Source of the DNA: Candidatus Absconditabacterales bacterium
GTDB taxonomy: Bacteria > Patescibacteriota > Gracilibacteria > Absconditabacterales > Absconditicoccaceae
DNA length: 64,000 nt
Assembly (NCBI GenBank): GCA_023228925.1
Contig: JALOAF010000001.1
Coordinates: 19,852 to 83,851, forward strand
Direction of reading: 5' to 3'
The position numbers and the translations under genes were made by a program. Below, in pieces: positions 12,517 through 23,595 of the stretch (the first letter of the stretch is position 1; each line of letters begins with the position of its first letter). A model generated the notes under the pieces. That model worked only from the letters and a program-made list of their open reading frames with translations. It had not been told where the DNA came from and made no database searches.

Positions 12517-12545
12517 TTGACAAAAAAATAAGTTTTGACTATAAT
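12517..12545 (+). promoter_or_regulatory. Consensus sigma70 promoter of the InlB-repeat gene
   Basis: TTGACA at 12517-12522 and TATAAT at 12540-12545 with a 17-base spacer, a perfect consensus, 44 bases before the start codon. Confidence 0.85.
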
Positions 12546-12588
12546 TATTGGTGTAAGAAATTTATTTTATATTTTAAACTACTTTATT

Positions 12589-14811
12589 ATGAAAAAGTTT
12601 TTTAGTTGATTGGTGTCTTTTGTGTTATTATTTCAGACACTACAATCAGTAGTTATTGTTCCACAAGTTTTTGCAGATAGTTGAGATTTGAGTGGTGAGT
12701 ATGTATTGGAAGTGGAAGATGGGACAACAAACACATCTTCAAACAGTACAACTAATTATGCTAGTTTTTTAGGTGTTTCAAATGACTTGTTTGATATTTA
12801 CTTAAACAAGGGAAGTTCTAGTAATCCTCCAGCATTTAATACTAATGCAGATCCTAAAGGAGTTAGGTTATATTTTAATAGTAATGGAGATGGTGGAAAC
12901 ATGACTATTGCTGTTGCTGATGGATATCAGATAAATTCTATGGAAGTTGTTTTTTTAACTAATGCAGCTAACAATAATGTTTGAAAACTAAAAGTTGATG
13001 CTAATGTTTTTGACACAAAAAATGCAACAAAGACAACAACTGATAGTACTAATTCAATAGAAATGGCTACTAATTCTGTAAAAATATCCAATAACACCAC
13101 TTGAACAAATATTCAAGTGGTAATTAGTAAAATTATTATTTCTGTTTCTAAAATTCATAAAGTTACATTTGAATCAAATGGATGAACAGAGATAGATTCA
13201 AAAACAATTAATATTTGAGATCCAGTAACAAAACCAATAGATCCTACAAAAGCTGGGCATGTTTTTGTTGCTTGGTATAAAGACTCAGAACTAACATCAG
13301 AACGAAATTTTGATGATCCAATAGAAGAAGATATGACGCTGTATGCTAAATGGATAGTTGATTGTGAACCTGAATCCATTCTTTTTAATGTTTCTTTTGA
13401 TAGTGGTAAAGACTCTCTTCCAACATGATGGACAGCTGATTGATTAGCTAAAAATTATAAATGAGATAATGTTCCAAGATTGAAACTTGATACTTCTTGA
13501 GATCGAATAAAAAGTCCAAGTTTTTATCTTATAAAAAAAGCAAAGGCTACAGTTCGATCAAAGGCAAACTCTGCTAATGGTGTGTTTGGTGGAAAATTAA
13601 TATTTAAAGATCAAAATGGAGATAGTTTTTATGAGTTTTCAGATTATAAAGCAGATCAAGAAACAAACATAGAATTTGAAGTCCCTTCAGATGTAACTCA
13701 AATTACAATAGAATACGAAAAAACAATAGGAAATATTGGAGTTTGATCATTTAAACTTGAATATACTGAAGATTGGTGATCTGAACCAAAGCCATATACC
13801 GTTTATTTTAATTCAGATGAAGATACTGTACTGTATTCTATACCAGCCAGCCCTTGTGAAAAAATAACAAAACCAGAAGACCCACAAAGAGACTGATATT
13901 CTTTTGTATGACGATATGTAGATGGATCAGAAGATTTCTTTGATTTTAATACTGCAATTTCATGAGATTTAACTCTAATTGCAAATTGGCATTTAGAAAC
14001 ATACAATATTGTTTATGATTTAGATGATTGAGTAAATAGCGATTCTAACCCAGATACATATACTATAGAAACAGAAGATATTATATTAGAAAACCCAAAT
14101 AAAGAATGATTCGATTTCTTAGGTTGGTATGATAGTTCTGAAACAAAAATAGATAATATATCAAAAGGCTTTTTTTGAGATATTACACTTACTGCTAAAT
14201 GGCAAAAAAAGAAGTCATCTGGTTCTTCTTGATATTATGTACCTCAAAAAAATAATAATGAACAGAACTCCGACAACAACAATAATTTATGAGAAGAAAA
14301 TGATTTTGTTCATGGATCTCCTTATGATAATGAATTAGATAGTGCATATTTTTTTGCATCAAAGTATGGGCTTACAACAAAAACAATATCAGAAGCTAGA
14401 CTGGAAGACACACTAACTAGAGCTGAATTTGCAAAAATTATTTCAACATATGCTGTCAAAATATTAAAAACAGAACTAAAGCTAGCAGAAAAAAATCAAT
14501 GTGTGTTTTCTGATTTAGATCGTTCTCAAGAGCTTTGAATGTTTTCAGAATTGTCTTGTAGATTGAACTTGATGGGTATGTCGATGTGAAACGAATTTAA
14601 TCCAAATAATAAAATAACTAGAGCTGAAGTAGTGACCGTTATTTCTAGACTTTATGGTTGGGCTCAAGATAATCTTTCTTGAAATTACTTTAATAATCAT
14701 ATGAAAGAAATGCATGAAAGATGATATATTAAAAATACTGATCCTACAATGGATGAAATTAGATGATATGTTTTTATCATGCTACAAAGAGTGGCAGATT
14801 GAGAAAAATAA
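12589..14811 (+). CDS. Secreted InlB-repeat protein with SLH-like C-terminus
   Basis: 740 residues. A signal peptide ends near VFADS (residue 31). A beta-rich domain follows, then three InlB-type B repeats (Listeria-Bacteroides repeat): near residues 190-265 (ending LYAKW), 404-470 (ending LIANW) and 475-545 (ending LTAKW). A lectin-like module lies between repeats 1 and 2. A Ser/Gly/Asn linker then leads to a C-terminal region with two TRAE motifs resembling S-layer homology domains, which would hold the protein at the envelope. Probably a surface adhesin. It has its own consensus promoter and a strong terminator. Confidence 0.85.
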
Positions 14812-14827
14812 AAATATTTTCTTTATT

Positions 14828-14862
14828 AAAAAAAGACCCGCTCAATAAAAGTGGGTTTTTTT
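14828..14862 (+). terminator. Rho-independent terminator after the InlB-repeat gene
   Basis: GACCCGCT, a loop, then AGTGGGTT followed by seven T residues; one G-U pair in the stem. Confidence 0.85.
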
Positions 14863-14863
14863 G

Positions 14864-15417
14864 TTCTGTGTTTTTATGTTTACTAGATTATACTTGAAAG
14901 CTCTTTCTGAAATTTTTCCCTCTTTCTTCCAAAATATCCTGTTTAATATAAAGAGTGTGGAGATTCGGGATAAATAAATTCTTCACAACTTGGAGTCTTA
15001 TTAAGCCTGTAGGGCGAATGTCCATTGCTGTAAATATCTTTACTAATTAACAAAGATTCTGCATATGGATTCTTCGCTTTGCTCAGAATGACGAGGAGAG
15101 TGTTGTCATCTTGAGTCGTTATTGTTGCGAGAGATAATAGATAGTGTTAAAGTAAGATTCCTCGCAAGATAGAGCACTTCGAAATGACAGTAGTGAAGAT
15201 TTCTCGCAAGATAGACCACTTCGAAATAACAGAGCTGTGTCATATTGAGCCCGTAGGGCGAAATATCCATTAACAGAAAGTGGTTTGTGTTTAATGGATT
15301 CTTCGTTTTGCTCAGAATGACAACAGCATTATGTCATCTCGTTTGTTATTGTTGCGAGAGATCTAAAAAAACAGATTCCTCACATTTAGAACATTTCGGA
15401 ATGACAAAATTTGTTTT
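14864..15417. repeat. Noncoding block of diverged tandem repeats
   Basis: No reading frame is supported. Two related units, about 15000-15205 and 15239-15410, share in the same order: a TAGGGCGAA motif, a GGATTCTTCGxTTTGCTCAGAATGAC motif in diverged form, a TTATTGTTGCGAGAGAT motif, and a CATTTCGGAATGAC or CACTTCGAAATGAC motif. G+C is clearly higher than in the surroundings. Such CTTCG/CTCAGAATGAC motifs are dispersed intergenic repeats in many bacteria; here they look like decayed copies. Confidence 0.65.
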
Positions 15418-18294
15418 TTATTTCTGACTCCAAACTACTCTCTTTTCATCGTTTATCATTTTAAATTCTTTTGCTTTTACTTTTATTTTATCTCAAATAT
15501 TATAGTATTTTTTCCATTCTACTCATTCTGGTACTACTATAAAGTTTTTATGTAACAATCACTCAACTCATTTTACGGTAATAAACATACCATAGTTATA
15601 ACTTAGTTTGATATATCATTCATACCAGTTTCATAATTTAATGTCTTTTATATCAAATGGCTCTGTATTTGTTTCTCTATTATTCGTTTTTTCATTTTGT
15701 TCATAATTGATTTTTGGCGCTTTTGTACTTTGATTTGCTTTTTGTAGTTTTTCTATATTTGGGACAAATTTCATATTGAGATTATTTTTATATGCTTCAT
15801 CCAATTGTTTACTTATATCGTTTTTTTCTCATATCCAAACTTGAAAAGCTTTTGAATCTTTACTATCATAAATATCTATATGCATTTTTACTTCCATTCC
15901 ATTTGCTGCTTTCAAAATCTGTCATTTTTCAAATTTTAATTCCAAATTAGGATCAAAGTTTTTTACCTTTTTGTATCGGCACAATTTATGTCTATTATTT
16001 TTTGTGTCAAAAATTATCGCATCTGCTTCCTCTCAATCCATTTTACTATCTCTAAATAATCACAATTTAGATTGAACAAATAAGTTTTGAGAATTTTCAT
16101 ATTCTTTTTCATTGACTCCAAATCATTCCAATCTAGCTTTTTCTTGAATTTTTTCTTGCTTGGAAAATGTTTTATTGCTCCAGGCATCCATTAGACCTTC
16201 CAATTCTCATCTTTCCATTGCATATCTTTGTCTAGATTGTTTTCTAATTTTATCTATAAGCTCCAAAGATCATTCAGGACTTGGTAGAGGATTTGTTCTC
16301 ATGCTAAAAGGATCGGAAGCAATTCAATTTGCCATCAATTTCAAATATGCTGTAAACATAGGTAAAGAAATCAAATCGTTTGTACTTACCATTTCTTTGA
16401 ATTGACCACTAATAATTTCTGCATCATCTTTTCCAAGAGTAAATGCCATTATCGTCCCTACATTTCCAAAAATAGCATCTCTTACTTCTTCTTGTAGTTG
16501 AGCAGTAAATTGATTGGCAACAATCAAAGATAGCCTATATTTTCTGGCTTCTGACAAAATAGTTGCAAAAGCTTTTGTAGCAAAGTTTTGAAACTCATCT
16601 ATATATAGATAAAAATCTTTTCTGTCTTCTCTAGCTATATCAGCACGAGACATTGCATCAATTTGGATTTTTGTAACCAAAAGAGAACCAATCATTGTTG
16701 CATTATCTTCTCATATTTTTCATTTACTTAAATTTACCAAAATTATTTTTCCTTCATCCATAGCTTTTCTCATATTCAATCTAGTCCTTGGTTGTCCAAA
16801 AATATTTCTTACAAGTTTAGAAGAAAGAAATTGTCAAATTTTATTTACAATAGGAGCAATAGCTTCATCTCTTTGTCTATCATTTCGTTTGTTAAATTCA
16901 GTATCCCGAAATTTTCTTAATACAGGATCGCTTAAATTATTTAATATCTCATCTCTAAAATCCTTATCAACAAGAACTCTAGTAATATGCATCAAAGTTG
17001 CATTTGGATAATCTATAACTGATAAAACAACATTTCTAAGTATGTATTCCAATCTAGGTCATCGACTATGTTCAAATAATTTTTGAAATGTAGAAACCAC
17101 ACCAGATGCTATTCTATTTTTTTCATCTTCAGTATCTGCTTGTAGCAAATTAAATCCTATTGGATAGTCTGTATCTGATACATCAAATAATATTACGTCA
17201 TTTATTCTATTTGTAGGAATATGCTCCAAAACAGTATCTACCAAATCTCCGTGTGGATCTAGTAAACAAACACCATTTCCAGCTTCTATGTCAGACTTTA
17301 CCATATTAGAAATAAAGGTAGATTTTCCTGTACCAGTTTTACCTACAATATAGTAATGTCTAAATTTATCTTCTCTTTTCATTCCAAATTCTATAGCTTC
17401 TCATCTATAATGTGTTTTTCCTAATATTGTTAATTCACTTTCTGGACTATTTTTTAGGGTTGGTAGATTCGTGGGATAGGGAAGTTTTCTATAAACAGTA
17501 TATTCCAAACCTTTTACAAAATTTTCTTTTGTAGGTATATGAAAAAAATTTATTGCTTGATCAAATTTCATAGCATGATATTTTGGGCCAGTTTTTACTT
17601 TAAATTTTGCACCAAATTGAGCCAGTGCAGCTTTTATATTTGTCTCTACATTTTTATGCGCAAAATTATCTGCACTATTTAAAGCATAAGATATAGATAA
17701 AAACAACTCCTTTTTGTCCTCTTGTTTTTCTTCAATATTTTCTTCTTTTTTGCTTTTTCACCAAACTAACTTAGCAAAATTTTTTATATATCAAAAAAAA
17801 CTTTTACTTTCTTTAAAGCTATATTTAAACTCTATTGTCAAATTATCGGTTGATGCAATATTACCAAAAAGAGCTAAAATATCTCTCATAGGATCCATAT
17901 AAGAACCATCCTTTGTAAAGAAGTTTTTATCATTTAGCTCAGCATCTTTTTTGAAAACAATATATTTTTTTTCTAAAAGATGACCATCCTCCTTTGCAAA
18001 GGGTTTTATATCAGTATCTTCAAGGTCTGAAGTATTAAAACTAGCATAAAAGGTGTTTTTAAAAAAAGTTTCAAACTCTTTTGGCAGTTTGACAAAAATT
18101 TTTATATTATGATTGTTTCCATACAATATAAAGGATATCGTTTTTTTCTTTAAGCTAGAACAATTCCTCAAAATAGTGTCTCGATGATTTACTCAAAGCT
18201 CATTATCTTTAAACGGTTTTAATTGTAACAAAAAATATTTAGAATTTTTTTTTGATGTTTCTTTCAGCATATTATTTGATGTTTTTTTATTCAT
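15418..18294 (-). CDS. VirD4/TraD-like type IV secretion ATPase with C-terminal S1-like domain
   Basis: 958 residues. The P-loop GKTGTGKST lies near residues 316-324, followed by the LLDPHGDLVD motif. Walker B YIDEFQNFAT is near 563-572 and SEARKYRLSLIVANQF follows. These are signatures of conjugative coupling ATPases of the VirD4/TraD class, a form common in candidate-phyla genomes. The N-terminal 300 residues are a separate domain without predicted membrane helices, unlike classical VirD4. Residues of about 875-945 (GGYIKLSYNYGMFITV, GVEGLLH) look like an S1/OB fold, an unusual addition that could bind RNA or single-stranded DNA. No relaxase is seen next to it. Confidence 0.85.
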
Positions 18295-18374
18295 TATTAT
18301 TTTATTTTTTTGTTTTAAATTAAATTTTCTAATATGATTATATAATTTTTTCAACAAATAGCAACAGTTTTTTC

Positions 18375-20810
18375 TTATTTATTTGCTATAAAATTTTTGA
18401 TATCTCTTTCGTTTGGTTCTTTTGTTATATATAAAATACTAGCAACTTTTAATTGATTATACATTTCTCCAAATTTTTGGTCCTCTACATTTATACAACC
18501 ATTACTATCTCTACGATCTCTAGCATTGTTTGATTTAATTTTTCTATCTCTAGATGGATCTCTTTCATAGGTTCAGTGTATTCCCATTGTATATTGATTG
18601 GACATCGTATATTGTCATTCCATTGGTATAAGTACTATATAATGAGTCCCATATTTTGTAAAAAAACTTTGTCCAGAAGAAGTTTTGTCAAAAGCTCTTC
18701 AAACTTCATACAAACCACCAGGAGTTGTTCTAGAACCAGCCATTGGATTATTTTTATGATCTCCTACTTCGCTACCTATCAAAGTGTTTTGTCTGGACAA
18801 TAGACGATGGTTGCTAGAAAATAAGTATATATTAAAGTCTGTTTTTGAGAGAATACTATATTGTTTTCATTTGTTATTCAATTCCTTGTTTACAAATTTC
18901 ATATAAGTAGCTTTTACATCTTGTGGAATTCCAGGATTTGCCATAATTTCATTTTGTTCCATATATCTACGGCTCTCTCAGTGTTTTTTAATTTTATTTA
19001 TTTCTGTCCTTCATAATTTATTTCAAGCCCTATATTCTGGATATCTACTATCACAATCCAATTCCATTCACATAACTCTTTGTGCCAATACTATATCATT
19101 ATTTAGTAAATGATACATAAAAACTTTTTTTAGCTCATTATCTTTAAATCAATTTACAATATTAATAATTTCTTGATAAGTAACTCAATTCAATTTACTG
19201 TTATCTAAGTTTTTTTCCAACAACTCTTTGTTCCATGACATATTTTCAACTATTTTTAAGTTATCGTTTTCTACAATACTTTTTGCCCAAGTCAAAAATA
19301 TTATTTGTTTTACAGCTTCTGCTCATTTAACACCACTTTCTTTAACAATATCAATAGCATCAAAACCATATTCAAAATTTCAATTTATATCTCTCAAAAT
19401 AGCAGATGTTCTATTTACATCAGTATCATCTCATTTATTAAAATTTATTCCAACTCATTCAAGTTCTTTTACAAATTTTTTTACAGTCCTATTTTCATCA
19501 ATAAGTTGTTGTAAATTTTCTTTTTGTGTTTGTATTGGCAAGTTTTGTGCTAAATTTTTTTGAAAATTATAGTCTACAAACATATCCATACTTTCTTCTG
19601 GACTAGGACTCTCAATATCTACAATATCTTCTATTTCTTCTGTTTTTTCAATTAGCTTTTCATTTATTTCTTCATCTAAATTTATATCTTTATCTTCCTT
19701 ATTTAAATCACCATTTCTTATTTGTTCTTTAATTTCTTCTTTTACTGTTTCATCGGCATGTTCATATATTTCTTCAAGTTTTTTTTGATAATCATATTTT
19801 TCCATTTCTTCTTCGTTATCTAACAAATCACTCATTTCTTTGTTTGTAATTACTTTCTCTTTTTTTTCTCACTTATCTAAATTTATAATAACATCATCAT
19901 CTAAATTAATATTTCAGTCTGATTTTTTTTCATCTTTTTCAACAATAGTAGCTGATTTTTCTTTTACTAAATCTTTCTCTTTTGGACTTATTTGTTTTTT
20001 AGAATCAGGTTTTATTTTTTCAATATCTTTTATTTCTTCATCTAAATTAATTATTCAGGCATCTTCTTGTGTTGTCTGTTTTTGTGTATCTGTTTTTACT
20101 TTTTTATCTTCAATAATAAATTTTTTTCAGCTTTCATTTTCTACTTTTCATTTTTCACTTTTTGTTTTTCACTCCTCTTTTATATAATTCAAAGTTGGTT
20201 TTGCTTTTTCAAGAATTTTTTCAATAATACTCAAAACTCATATTGCAGAAGGATTAAAAGAAATTTCTCCTTTGTTTTGTGCTTCAATAAAACCAATAGC
20301 ATTGATAGTATTTATATCAATGCTATTTATTTTAATATTTCTTGTATAAGTGTTTAATCCTTCAATTTCACCACTATTTGCAATTTCCCCAATAGCCGTA
20401 TTCAATATTTCTACAGGATCTTTTATGTTTTTATATCAATACTTATTTTGCAAAATAGTTCCTATTTTATCAATATTATTTCTCAGCATATTTTTATTAT
20501 TTTTGTAAGAATTTAGAAATATTTCTTTTTGAGTTCTCTCTAAATATTCTTTTGTGCTTTCTTTAGCTCCCCATTTATCCAATTGTTGTTGAATATTTTT
20601 ATCTCTTTCTAATAATATTTTTTGGTAATCAGAAACACTTATTTTTATTATGTGTTGAGAATAATTGTTTTTGTGGTTTGTGGTTTGGCTAAAAGATTTT
20701 TGTGGTAAAGCAAAAACTGTAGCTAGTGAAATAGCAATAGATAAATTAAATGCTTTCAATATCTTTCAAGCTTTTGTAATATTTTTTGGACTCTTTCCTA
20801 ATTTTTTCAT
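18375..20810 (-). CDS. Secreted L,D-transpeptidase (YkuD-like) with long charged N-terminal region
   Basis: 811 residues. A signal-type segment (residues 17-41, ending SFSQ) indicates export. Residues of about 150-480 are extremely rich in Lys and Glu and probably disordered or coiled coil. The C-terminus has the YkuD pattern: His745 in IHGTYERDP and Cys772 in SNGCINVED, with the Cys expected to be the catalytic nucleophile. YkuD enzymes make 3-3 cross-links or attach proteins to peptidoglycan. The His-to-Cys spacing is longer than usual and the residue two before Cys is Asn rather than His. The promoter is at 20843-20870. The downstream neighbour is the VirD4-like ATPase, 80 bases away. Confidence 0.8.
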
Positions 20811-20842
20811 TTTTATAATTATAATATAATAAAATATATCTT

Positions 20843-20870
20843 ATTATACTCTAAATTTATTTTTTTGCAA
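20843..20870 (-). promoter_or_regulatory. Promoter of the L,D-transpeptidase gene
   Basis: On the minus strand, TTGCAA (20865-20870) and TATAAT (20843-20848) are separated by 16 bases, 33 bases before the start codon. Confidence 0.75.
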
Positions 20871-20891
20871 AAAATAAAGAACTTTTTTTCA

Positions 20892-20925
20892 AAAAAAGTG
20901 CGATTTAGATAAAACCGCACTTTAA
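20892..20925 (-). terminator. Terminator of the small secreted-protein gene
   Basis: On the minus strand, AAAGTGCGGTTT, a short loop, AAATCGCACTTT and a T-tract: a strong 11-bp hairpin. Confidence 0.85.
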
Positions 20926-20936
20926 ATATCGTGTCA

Positions 20937-21395
20937 CTACCACTCAGAAGAGAGTGGATAGTCTGTTTGAGCTTGAATTTTTTTTGGAGAATCAAACTCA
21001 TCATCCCCTTGCTTCAATCCCTCTTGGGAAAGAAGTGTGGAGATAGCTGATTGACTCCCCCCATCTCTCATAGGATCATCCAAGCTCACAAAAGCCTGGA
21101 TTTGACCATCTTTTTCAAAAATGGTCATGAATTGATCCACATATTCTGGAGCTTTAGTCCCAGTGCTGTCTACAACCATCTTCCGGCTTTTTTTTATGTC
21201 GGTGATCTTGTAGATAGCTATGACAGAATCTGCTTCGATTTTTATTGTTTCTCCATATGGGTTTGCTACCCCGTATTGAGAGAACAACTTTCTACTTGTA
21301 ACATCAAGACTGTCGTATTTAATCTCAATAAATGTTACTTGACTAAAACCACTTGCAGCCATTGCTGCAAAAATAAAAAAAAATAACTTTTTCAT
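20937..21395 (-). CDS. Small secreted protein without UGA codons, Bacteroidota-like signal peptide
   Basis: 152 residues; function unknown. A clear signal peptide ends in GFSQ near residue 19, the cleavage style typical of Bacteroidota exported proteins. All nine glycines use GGN codons, against roughly half UGA in neighbouring genes, and G+C is higher. The stop codon is TAG. It has its own promoter and a strong terminator. I infer recent acquisition from a standard-code donor, or strong selection against UGA. Confidence 0.8.
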   Translation of the reverse strand: MKKLFFFIFAAMAASGFSQVTFIEIKYDSLDVTSRKLFSQYGVANPYGETIKIEADSVIAIYKITDIKKSRKMVVDSTGTKAPEYVDQFMTIFEKDGQIQAFVSLDDPMRDGGSQSAISTLLSQEGLKQGDDEFDSPKKIQAQTDYPLSSEW

Positions 21396-21437
21396 AATAC
21401 TAAAATTTTGTTGTTAATAATTTTGTTTACATTAAAA

Positions 21438-21465
21438 ACTATAACAAAACAGAAACAAAAGTCAA
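21438..21465 (-). promoter_or_regulatory. Promoter of the small secreted-protein gene
   Basis: On the minus strand, TTGACT (21460-21465) and TATAGT (21438-21443) with a 16-base spacer. Confidence 0.75.
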
Positions 21466-21555
21466 GTGCTTTTTGAAAAAACATTCGTTTTTATCAAAAT
21501 GTGTTTTCTAAAGTAGCTTCTTTTTATTTTTTAATTAATTTTCAAAACAAATTCT

Positions 21556-21618
21556 TTTGGTTTTTTAATGGAGCGGGCGATCCCGATTCGTCGGGACAAC
21601 AACCGCTTAGAAGTCCTA
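21556..21618 (-). pseudogene. tRNA-like fragment forming the left attachment site
   Basis: On the minus strand it shares GGTTGTTG and TCGCCCGCTCCA with tRNA-Gly(UCC) at 30901-30974, but the T arm is replaced by the palindrome TCCCGA-CGAA-TCGGGA. The core TGGAGCGGGCGA (21569-21580) recurs at 30898-30909, at the other end of the integrated element. The flank TTTTTTAATGGAG resembles the 3' flank of tRNA-Thr here, as expected if it is the original downstream flank of the tRNA gene. Confidence 0.6.
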
Positions 21619-21647
21619 ATTTATGTTTTAAAATAAAAAAAAACTAA

Positions 21648-21839
21648 GATTTCTCTTGGTTTTTTAATGGAGCCCCGGTAGATATTTACTTTAAACTTTT
21701 TGATACACTATATAAAGAATTAAAATTAAAAGAAGATATTCTTTATGCTTTTGTAACTTCATTAAAAAATGAAGCTATTTTTCAGCCTAAATTAAAAGTT
21801 CTTTTACCTTTTGATAATCTTTCGCCCAATGATATTTAA
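21648..21839 (+). pseudogene. C-terminal gene fragment, possibly AbiEii-type nucleotidyltransferase
   Basis: 63 codons open from after a TAA to a TAA, with no usable start. The peptide begins with an NGAPVDIYFKLFDTLYKEL stretch that recalls the D-x-Y-F region near the C-terminus of AbiEii-like nucleotidyltransferases. It starts directly at a second copy of the tRNA flank TTGGTTTTTTAATGGAGC (21655-21672), which suggests the remnant of another integrated unit. The family call is weak. Confidence 0.4.
21655..21672. repeat. Second copy of the tRNA 3' flank (attachment scar)
   Basis: TTGGTTTTTTAATGGAGC repeats the sequence at 21557-21574, 98 bases away. Two copies in tandem fit successive integrations at the same tRNA end. 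Confidence 0.6.
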
Positions 21840-21900
21840 ACACTATAATAATAAATAGCTCAAAAATGTTTTTTTATAAATTCAGTAGCTTCAAAAAATA

Positions 21901-22920
21901 ATGACTAATAAGCTCAAAACTGTTTTACAATCTAAATATTATAAAATGCAAAACAAATCATTATTAGAAAGGACTTTGGCTAAAATGGAGAAAAGCCAAC
22001 AAAAGAAGAAGGAAATATTTGAATATATGCAGAAAAATAAGCCATATTTATTATGATCTATATTTAAAAGCAATAGGATAAAAAATTGTTGTAATGTTTT
22101 AATGTTTCATGATTATCTAAATTGAGAACAAAAATTATATAAATCAAATTTTTGTAAGTATGATAAATTTTGTTTAGCATGTTCTACAAGGAGAAGTATT
22201 AGGATGATTCAGAGGTTCGAACAATGAATAAAAGAAAATTGATTAGATAAAAAGAATTGGTATCATATAACCTTAACTATCAGACATCGTAAAGAGCAGA
22301 AATTGAAAACAGTATTAGAGAAACTTTGTAGAGCTAAAGAGAAATTAGCTAAAAGTTATAGAAATTCTAAAAGAAAGATTCAGAAAAAGAAAAGTTTTAT
22401 GTATAACTTTGATTGAATCGTTTCTTCAATAGAGATTACATATAATGAAAGAAATTGATGGCATCCACATATTCATATTTTAGCATGCACAGATAAAGAA
22501 TTACCAATAGAAAAACTACAATATTCATGGTGAAATAAAGAATTACAAGCTGAACGATTGAAAATTACAAAAGATAGTAATCAAATATCTATGAGAAAAG
22601 TTGCGGTAGATTGAGATAATTTTGATAGAAAATGAATATGAGAAGTATTTAAGTATGCTGTTAAATTTTCTACTTTAGATGTTCCGCACTTAGTAGATCT
22701 AATAGAGTTACAACATCAGAAAAAATATCATTTCTTTAGTACTTATTGAATCTTTAGATGATGGAAATTGGATAAAAAAATGGATAATGAAAATAATGAT
22801 TATATAGAGAAAACAATGGTATATTTTAATGATGAATATAACGAAGTACCAAATAAAGAATCAAATTCATATTATAAAAAATGAACAAGTCTAAATGAAG
22901 TAGTTATGGGCATAAATTAA
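21901..22920 (+). CDS. rep: Rolling-circle replication initiator (Rep_1-like, HUH)
   Basis: 339 residues. The HUH metal-binding motif is WHPHIHI (His188, His190, His192), and the candidate nicking tyrosine is Tyr252 in EVFKYAVKF. This order matches the Rep_1 family of rolling-circle plasmids. A Cys pair (FCLACSTRR near residue 95) is also typical. Rep nicks the double-strand origin and stays bound to the 5' end. It is the left-most intact gene of the element. A CCAATGG palindrome with a T-tract follows the stop codon. Confidence 0.85.
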
Positions 22921-22939
22921 AAAAAACCAATGGTTTTTA
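22921..22939 (+). terminator. Short palindrome after rep
   Basis: AAAAACC-AAT-GGTTTTT follows the stop codon. The inner CCAATGGTT recurs near 22960. It may terminate rep or form part of an origin. Confidence 0.45.
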
Positions 22940-23149
22940 CAATTTTGAATGTCGGAAAACCAATGGTTATTTTAAGTAATTCCAATTTATAATTACTAAA
23001 AAGTTATGCATAGTTTTCTGACGAAATTTAATAAATATTGAGCTAAATAATATTTAAATAAAAATGTTTTTCACTTTTTTAAAAAAAGTCTGGACTTTAC
23101 CAGTAGATTCATCAGTATAATTACATTTATATAGTTAATCTGCTGAAAC
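22940..23149. other. Noncoding gap, possible origin region
   Basis: No gene is seen. It contains a second CCAATGGTT, a TATAAT at about 23117-23122, and an imperfect inverted repeat (AGTAGATT with AATCTGCT, about 23104-23145). Origins of Rep_1 plasmids are often next to rep, but I see no certain nick site. Confidence 0.35.
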
Positions 23150-23476
23150 ATGAAAGATTTAAAATCATTAAAAATTAAAGATTATTTTTGAAAAAATGTT
23201 GATGTTGTTATGGAAATAACAACTTATACAGCTAATGATCAATTAGCTATTTTACTTTATAATAAAAAGACAGGAGAATATTACTCTGATTTGTCTGTTT
23301 TTGTAGAGCCATTTAAAAATAAAAATTATATGGCTGTTGATACTAATAATTTACCAGAAGCTGAAAACTTTATCCAAAAATATGAATTATGACATTTAGT
23401 AGATTATGTTTATTCATGATTTTGTTCTTATCCTGTATATGAAATGGATGTTGATAAGTTGAATAAATACAAATAA
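23150..23476 (+). CDS. DUF4313-family protein
   Basis: 108 residues. The order VDVVMEITTYTANDQLAILLY, GEYYSDLSV, VDTNNLPEAENFIQKYELG matches my recollection of DUF4313, a family of unknown function found on plasmids and conjugative elements. No catalytic residues are evident. It lies between rep and the restriction-modification operon, which supports the plasmid origin of the element. Confidence 0.65.
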
Positions 23477-23595
23477 TTTAAATTAGTATATAAACACAAG
23501 TACTATATTTTATTGATTTCAATTCCTTTTCTGTTTATGGAATTGTTTTTCATTTTTCCTTGCAATTTTTGGATAGATTAATACTTTTGAAATTG

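Larger units (their letters stand above)
12216..12588. other. Divergent intergenic region with structured repeat copy 2
   Basis: No coding potential is seen. It contains structured repeat copy 2 and a consensus promoter for the InlB-repeat gene. Confidence 0.7.
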
